From contig CAMYYD010000006.1 of the NCBI GenBank assembly GCA_947303395.1, forward strand, positions 62,001 to 126,000: 64,000 nucleotides of DNA, read 5' to 3'. The DNA comes from an uncultured Bacteroidales bacterium (GTDB taxonomy: Bacteria > Bacteroidota > Bacteroidia > Bacteroidales > F082). This document shows positions 60,749 through 64,000 of the stretch, piece after piece. The notes beneath the pieces are model-generated. The model was not told the DNA's origin. It worked only from the letters and a program-made list of their open reading frames with translations, and searched no databases. Numbering within the stretch: the first letter of the stretch is position 1; each line of letters begins with the position of its first letter. The position numbers and the translations under genes were made by a program.

Positions 60749-62449
60749 ATGAAACAATTAATCGAATGTGTTCCGAATATCAGCGAAGGTCGCGATATGA
60801 ACATCATCAATCAGGTGACTGCCGAGATCGAAAAGGTCGAAGGCGTGAAATTGTTGGACGTTGACCCGGGTGCGACGACAAACCGTACCGTCATTACTTT
60901 TGTGGGCGAGCCGGAAAACGTGTGCGAAGCCGCATTCCGCGTGGTGAAGAAGGCTGCCGAGCTTATCGACATGCGTAACCATCACGGTGATCACCCACGT
61001 CAGGGTGCAACAGACGTTTGCCCTCTCATCCCGATTTCAAACATCACAATGGACGAGGTGGTTGTCTATGCCCGTAACCTCGCAAAACGCTTCGGCGAAG
61101 AACTCAATATCCCAATCTACTGCTACGAAGAGGCCGCTTTCCAGCCAAAACGTAAGAACCTAGCTTATTGCCGCACTGGCGAATACGAGTCATTGTCGAG
61201 CCGTCTCGGAACAGAAGAATGGAAACCTGATTTCGGTCCGAACGAGTGGAACGAGCATGTGGCGCAGACCGGCGCTACACAGGTCGGAGCCCGCGACTTC
61301 CTCATCGCCATCAACTATAACCTCAACACCACTTCGACACGCCGCGCCAACGCCATCGCTTTCGACGTTCGCGAGAAAGGCCGTCCGAAGAGAGTGGGAC
61401 CGAAGGTCACCGACAAGCCGATGAAAGATGAAAACGGCAACACCATCATGATTCCTGGCACTCTGAAGAGCACCAAGGCTATCGGCTGGTTCATCGAGGA
61501 ATACGGCATCGCTCAGGTTTCAATGAACATCACAAATATTAACGTTTCACCGGTTCACGTCTGCTTCGACGAGGTCTGCGCTAAGGCTGCAGCACGTGGA
61601 GTGCGCGTGACAGGCTGCGAGATTGTGGGTCTGATTCCAAAGAAGGTGCTTATCGACGCTGGTAAGTACTATCTCGCAAAACAGCAGCGTTCACTGGGCG
61701 TGAGCGAGGACGAAATCATGAAGATCGCCATCAAGTCGATGGGTCTCGATGATTTGAAACCGTTCAATCCGAAAGAGAAAGTCATCGAATTCTTGATCGA
61801 AGACATGACACAGAAGAAGCTCGTTGACATGACATGCACAGGCTTTGCCAACGAGACAGCCAGCGAGAGTCCGGCTCCAGGTGGCGGTTCAATCTCTGCA
61901 TATATGGGCGCTCTCGGCGCAGCATTGGCAACGATGGTGGCTAACCTGTCATCACACAAACCGGGCTGGGACGAGCGCTGGGAAGAGTTCTCAAAAGTCG
62001 CTGAAAGAGGTCAAATCCTTAAAGATCAGTTACTTGACCTGGTCGACGAAGACACTAACGCTTTCAACAAGATTATGGCAGCATTACAGATGCCTAAGAA
62101 GACCGACGCCGACAAGGCTGCTCGTATGGAAGCTCTTGAACTCGCATCACAATATGCGACAAAGGTTCCGTTCAAGACCATGAATGTGGCATTTGAGGCA
62201 TTCGATATCGTCGAGGCGATGGCAAAGACAGGCAATCCTGCATCAGTTTCAGACGCTGGAGTCGGAGCTTTGTGCTGCAGAAGCGCTGTCATGGGTGCAT
62301 ATCTCAACGTTAAAATCAACGCCGCTGGTCTTAAGGACAGAGCATTTGCCGACAAAATCGTCGCCGATGGCGCAAAGATTGAGGCGGCTGCTATCAAGAA
62401 AGAGGCTGAAATTCTCGAGGTTGTCAACAAAATTATCAACAAGGAATAA
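60749..62449 (+). CDS. ftcD: Bifunctional glutamate formimidoyltransferase / formimino-THF cyclodeaminase
   Basis: This is a 566-residue fusion. The N-terminal formimidoyltransferase (about 1-325) starts LIECVPNISEGRD and has catalytic His82 in NHHGDHPRQGATDV. The C-terminal cyclodeaminase (about 340-566) has FANETASESPAPGGGSIS and the helical FTCD_C domain ending near NKIINKE. It moves the formimino group from formiminoglutamate to tetrahydrofolate and then releases ammonia to give 5,10-methenyl-THF. This is the same layout as in mammals and is common in Bacteroidota. It completes the pathway begun by hutI. Confidence 0.96.
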   Translation: MKQLIECVPNISEGRDMNIINQVTAEIEKVEGVKLLDVDPGATTNRTVITFVGEPENVCEAAFRVVKKAAELIDMRNHHGDHPRQGATDVCPLIPISNITMDEVVVYARNLAKRFGEELNIPIYCYEEAAFQPKRKNLAYCRTGEYESLSSRLGTEEWKPDFGPNEWNEHVAQTGATQVGARDFLIAINYNLNTTSTRRANAIAFDVREKGRPKRVGPKVTDKPMKDENGNTIMIPGTLKSTKAIGWFIEEYGIAQVSMNITNINVSPVHVCFDEVCAKAAARGVRVTGCEIVGLIPKKVLIDAGKYYLAKQQRSLGVSEDEIMKIAIKSMGLDDLKPFNPKEKVIEFLIEDMTQKKLVDMTCTGFANETASESPAPGGGSISAYMGALGAALATMVANLSSHKPGWDERWEEFSKVAERGQILKDQLLDLVDEDTNAFNKIMAALQMPKKTDADKAARMEALELASQYATKVPFKTMNVAFEAFDIVEAMAKTGNPASVSDAGVGALCCRSAVMGAYLNVKINAAGLKDRAFADKIVADGAKIEAAAIKKEAEILEVVNKIINKE

Positions 62450-62504
62450 TTAAATTATTGATAATCAATTTGTTAAATTTTTAAAATTTTTTGACTGAAA
62501 AATA

Positions 62505-62535
62505 TTGGAACGTATCAAAAAAAAATGTATTTTTG
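62505..62535 (+). promoter_or_regulatory. Promoter of rpmG
   Basis: TTG (62505-62507) and TATTTTTG (62528-62535) are 20 bases apart, a good -33/-7 pair. It lies 28 bases before the rpmG ATG. Confidence 0.65.
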
Positions 62536-62563
62536 CAGTCCGAAAATTTGAAAGGAAATAGAT

Positions 62564-62752
62564 ATGTCAAAGAAAGTTAAAGACGCACGCGTACAAGTGA
62601 TTTTGGAGTGCACAGAGCAAAAGGCAACAGGCATCCCGGGAACTTCTCGTTACGTTACCACAAAGAACAAGAAGAACACCCCAGAGAGATTGGAACTCAT
62701 GAAATACAACCCAATCCTCAAGAAAATGACTCTTCACAAAGAAATTAAATAA
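62564..62752 (+). CDS. rpmG: 50S ribosomal protein L33
   Basis: This is a 62-residue ribosomal protein with the L33 pattern [42 protein letters not shown] and HKEIK. It is the zinc-free type, without the CxxC pairs. In many Bacteroidota rpmB (L28) precedes rpmG; here ftcD lies upstream instead. The DUF4295 gene follows after ten bases. Confidence 0.97.
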   Translation: MSKKVKDARVQVILECTEQKATGIPGTSRYVTTKNKKNTPERLELMKYNPILKKMTLHKEIK

Positions 62753-62762
62753 GATTTAGGAT

Positions 62763-62915
62763 ATGGCAAAGAAGGTAGTTGCATCATTGCACACAGCTGG
62801 TAAGGAATTCACGAAGGTCATCAAAATGAAGAAATCAGAGAAGACTGGTGCTTACTATTTTGAAGAGACCATCGTCCCGATTGACCAGGCACAAGAATTC
62901 ATCGCAAAGAACTAA
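62763..62915 (+). CDS. DUF4295-family small protein
   Basis: This is a 50-residue basic protein (MAKKVVASLHTAGKEF ... VPIDQAQEFIAKN). It belongs to the DUF4295 family found almost only in Bacteroidota between rpmG and ftsY, which is exactly its place here. Function unknown; the position suggests a ribosome-associated role. It has eleven lysines and no cysteines. It is followed by a strong terminator-like hairpin. Confidence 0.9.
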   Translation: MAKKVVASLHTAGKEFTKVIKMKKSEKTGAYYFEETIVPIDQAQEFIAKN

Positions 62916-62942
62916 TATAGTTTTTTGAATTGATTTAGAATG

Positions 62943-62970
62943 GCTTTCCCGTTTCGACGAGAAAGCTTTT
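62943..62970 (+). terminator. Intrinsic terminator after the DUF4295 gene
   Basis: GCTTTC-C-CGT, TTCG loop, ACG-A-GAAAGC, then TTTT. The nine pairs are interrupted by one C/A mismatch and capped by a UUCG-type tetraloop. Confidence 0.75.
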
Positions 62971-63000
62971 CGTGGTTTAGACCCACACATAATTAATTAT

Positions 63001-63058
63001 CACGCAGATCTCGCAGATGGCGCTGAAAAAAATCTGCGAAATCTGCGAGATCTGCGTG
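63001..63058. repeat. Dispersed ATCTGCGAGA element, copy D (perfect inverted repeat)
   Basis: CACGCAGATCTCGCAGAT (63001-63018) and its exact inverse (63041-63058) flank 22 bases that contain another AATCTGCGAA. It is the most symmetrical member of the family seen at 661, 13104 and 50671. Confidence 0.75.
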
Positions 63059-63068
63059 AAATTTTAAA

Positions 63069-63076
63069 TATATTTG
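63069..63076 (+). promoter_or_regulatory. -7 box of ftsY
   Basis: TATATTTG matches TAnnTTTG and lies 15 bases before the ftsY ATG, so ftsY has its own promoter despite following the rpmG unit. Confidence 0.6.
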
Positions 63077-63091
63077 CAAAAATTATTGAAA

Positions 63092-64000
63092 ATGGGAATT
63101 TTTTCGTTTTTTAAGAGAGATAAAGAAGCTAAAGAAGATCTGAATAAAGGTCTGGAGAAGACAAGAACCAGCGTGTTTGACCGCATCTCGAAGGCTATCA
63201 TCGGCAAATCGACGGTTGATGACGAGGTTTTGGATAACCTTGAGGAGATTTTGGTGACGTCAGACGTTGGAGTCGATACAACTTTGAAGATCATCGACCG
63301 CATTCAGAAGCGTGTGGCTCGCGATAAGTATGTGGGAACCAGTGAGTTAAACTCGATATTGAAGGAAGAAATCGCTTCTTTGTTGCAGGAAAATAACTCT
63401 GGCGATGGCAGCACTTTCGACCTTCCTGAAGATAAAAAGCCGTACGTCATCATGGTTGTGGGCGTGAACGGTGTGGGAAAGACAACCACCATTGGCAAGC
63501 TCGCTTACAACTTCAAGATGGCGGGCAAGAAGGTGATGCTTGGCGCTTCCGATACCTTCCGCGCGGCTGCAGTCGACCAGCTTAAGATTTGGGCCGACAA
63601 GGTGGGCGTTCCGATTGTCTCACAAGGTATGGGTGCTGACCCGGCATCAGTGGCGTTCGACACGGTGAAATCGGCAGTGGCACAAGACGCTGACGTGGTT
63701 CTGATTGACACCGCTGGCCGTCTGCACAACAAAGTCGGCTTGATGAACGAACTCTCAAAGATAAAGAAAGTGTGCCAGAAAGTCATCCCCGACGCGCCGC
63801 ATGAGGTGTTGTTGGTTTTGGACGCTTCAACAGGACAAAATGCAATTGAACAGGCCCGCCAGTTTATCGCTGCTACTGAGGTTAACGCTTTGGCGCTCAC
63901 CAAGTTGGATGGCACTGCAAAAGGCGGCGTGGTCATCGGCATCTCCGACCAGTTCAAGATTCCTGTAAAATATATCGGAGTGGGAGAGAAGATGGAAAAC
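63092..64000 (+). CDS. ftsY: Signal recognition particle receptor FtsY (N-terminal part)
   Basis: This is the first 303 residues; the frame is open at the right edge. A short N-terminus (MGIFSFFKRDKEAKEDL) leads into the NG domain. It has the helical N domain (about 20-100), the G1 P-loop VGVNGVGKTTTIGKLAYNF, G2 DTFRAAAVDQL, G3 DTAGRLHN and G4 TKLDGTAKGG. FtsY docks ribosome-SRP complexes at the SecYEG membrane channel using GTP. The long acidic A domain of the E. coli protein is missing, as is usual in Bacteroidota. Confidence 0.97.
   Translation, partial: MGIFSFFKRDKEAKEDLNKGLEKTRTSVFDRISKAIIGKSTVDDEVLDNLEEILVTSDVGVDTTLKIIDRIQKRVARDKYVGTSELNSILKEEIASLLQENNSGDGSTFDLPEDKKPYVIMVVGVNGVGKTTTIGKLAYNFKMAGKKVMLGASDTFRAAAVDQLKIWADKVGVPIVSQGMGADPASVAFDTVKSAVAQDADVVLIDTAGRLHNKVGLMNELSKIKKVCQKVIPDAPHEVLLVLDASTGQNAIEQARQFIAATEVNALALTKLDGTAKGGVVIGISDQFKIPVKYIGVGEKMEN

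Noticed and set aside
62450..62563. rpmB (L28) expected next to rpmG
   Set aside because: The 114-base gap holds only A/T-rich sequence and the rpmG promoter, with no reading frame resembling L28.

Overview
The window looks like chromosome from a member of the Bacteroidota, most likely an anaerobic Bacteroidales. Four things support this. Promoters are of the TAnnTTTG (-7) type and Shine-Dalgarno sequences are mostly absent. Three secreted proteins end in the C-terminal sorting domain of the type IX secretion system (T9SS). Both Na+-NQR and RNF pumps are present. The rpmG / DUF4295 / ftsY cluster is typical of the phylum. No rRNA or tRNA gene, insertion sequence, prophage or CRISPR array was seen.

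Region 1 (1-19100, + strand) is an envelope export locus. It holds the end of a TolC-like outer-membrane protein, an HlyD-like adaptor, four MacB/FtsX-type permeases of about 780 residues, one LolD/MacB-type ATPase, and a sigma-54 response regulator with its histidine kinase. Three unrelated genes interrupt it: a DUF4143-type ATPase between permeases 2 and 3, a secreted BspA-like leucine-rich-repeat protein, and an ATPase_2-family protein just ahead of the regulator. A good -24/-12 sigma-54 promoter lies before permease 3, which suggests that the local two-component system controls the exporter.

Region 2 (19174-42590, - strand) is a bioenergetic block. In transcription order it is rseC, rnfBCDGEA, a large gingipain-like C25 protease, a CPA2-type cation/proton antiporter, a second gingipain-like protease, nqrABCDEF, and a long-chain acyl-CoA ligase. 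Each sodium/electron pump operon therefore carries one T9SS-exported protease gene tightly packed with it. This is the most unusual arrangement in the window.

Region 3 (42652-58364) is mixed: a YihY-like membrane protein, gpsA, a polysaccharide flippase, a TonB-dependent receptor with a small exported heavy-metal-binding partner, a glycosyltransferase, a methyltransferase with a zinc-finger-like head, pruA (- strand), a solitary N6-adenine DNA methyltransferase, an NlpC/P60 peptidase (- strand), a 7TM-HD phosphodiesterase, a thioredoxin-like lipoprotein and a WbqC-family protein.

Region 4 (58444-64000, + strand) has a deoxyhypusine-synthase-like gene overlapping hutI and followed by a bifunctional ftcD, then rpmG, a DUF4295 gene and the start of ftsY.

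The non-coding DNA is rich in short dispersed repeats. They include copies of an ATCTGCGAGA element, copies of a TGTCATTTCG element, and a palindromic GTAAAGATGCGAT element that has entered the nqrA reading frame. All three convergent gene junctions carry repeats or hairpins. All three divergent junctions carry closely spaced back-to-back promoters. No gap between genes exceeds about 215 bases.
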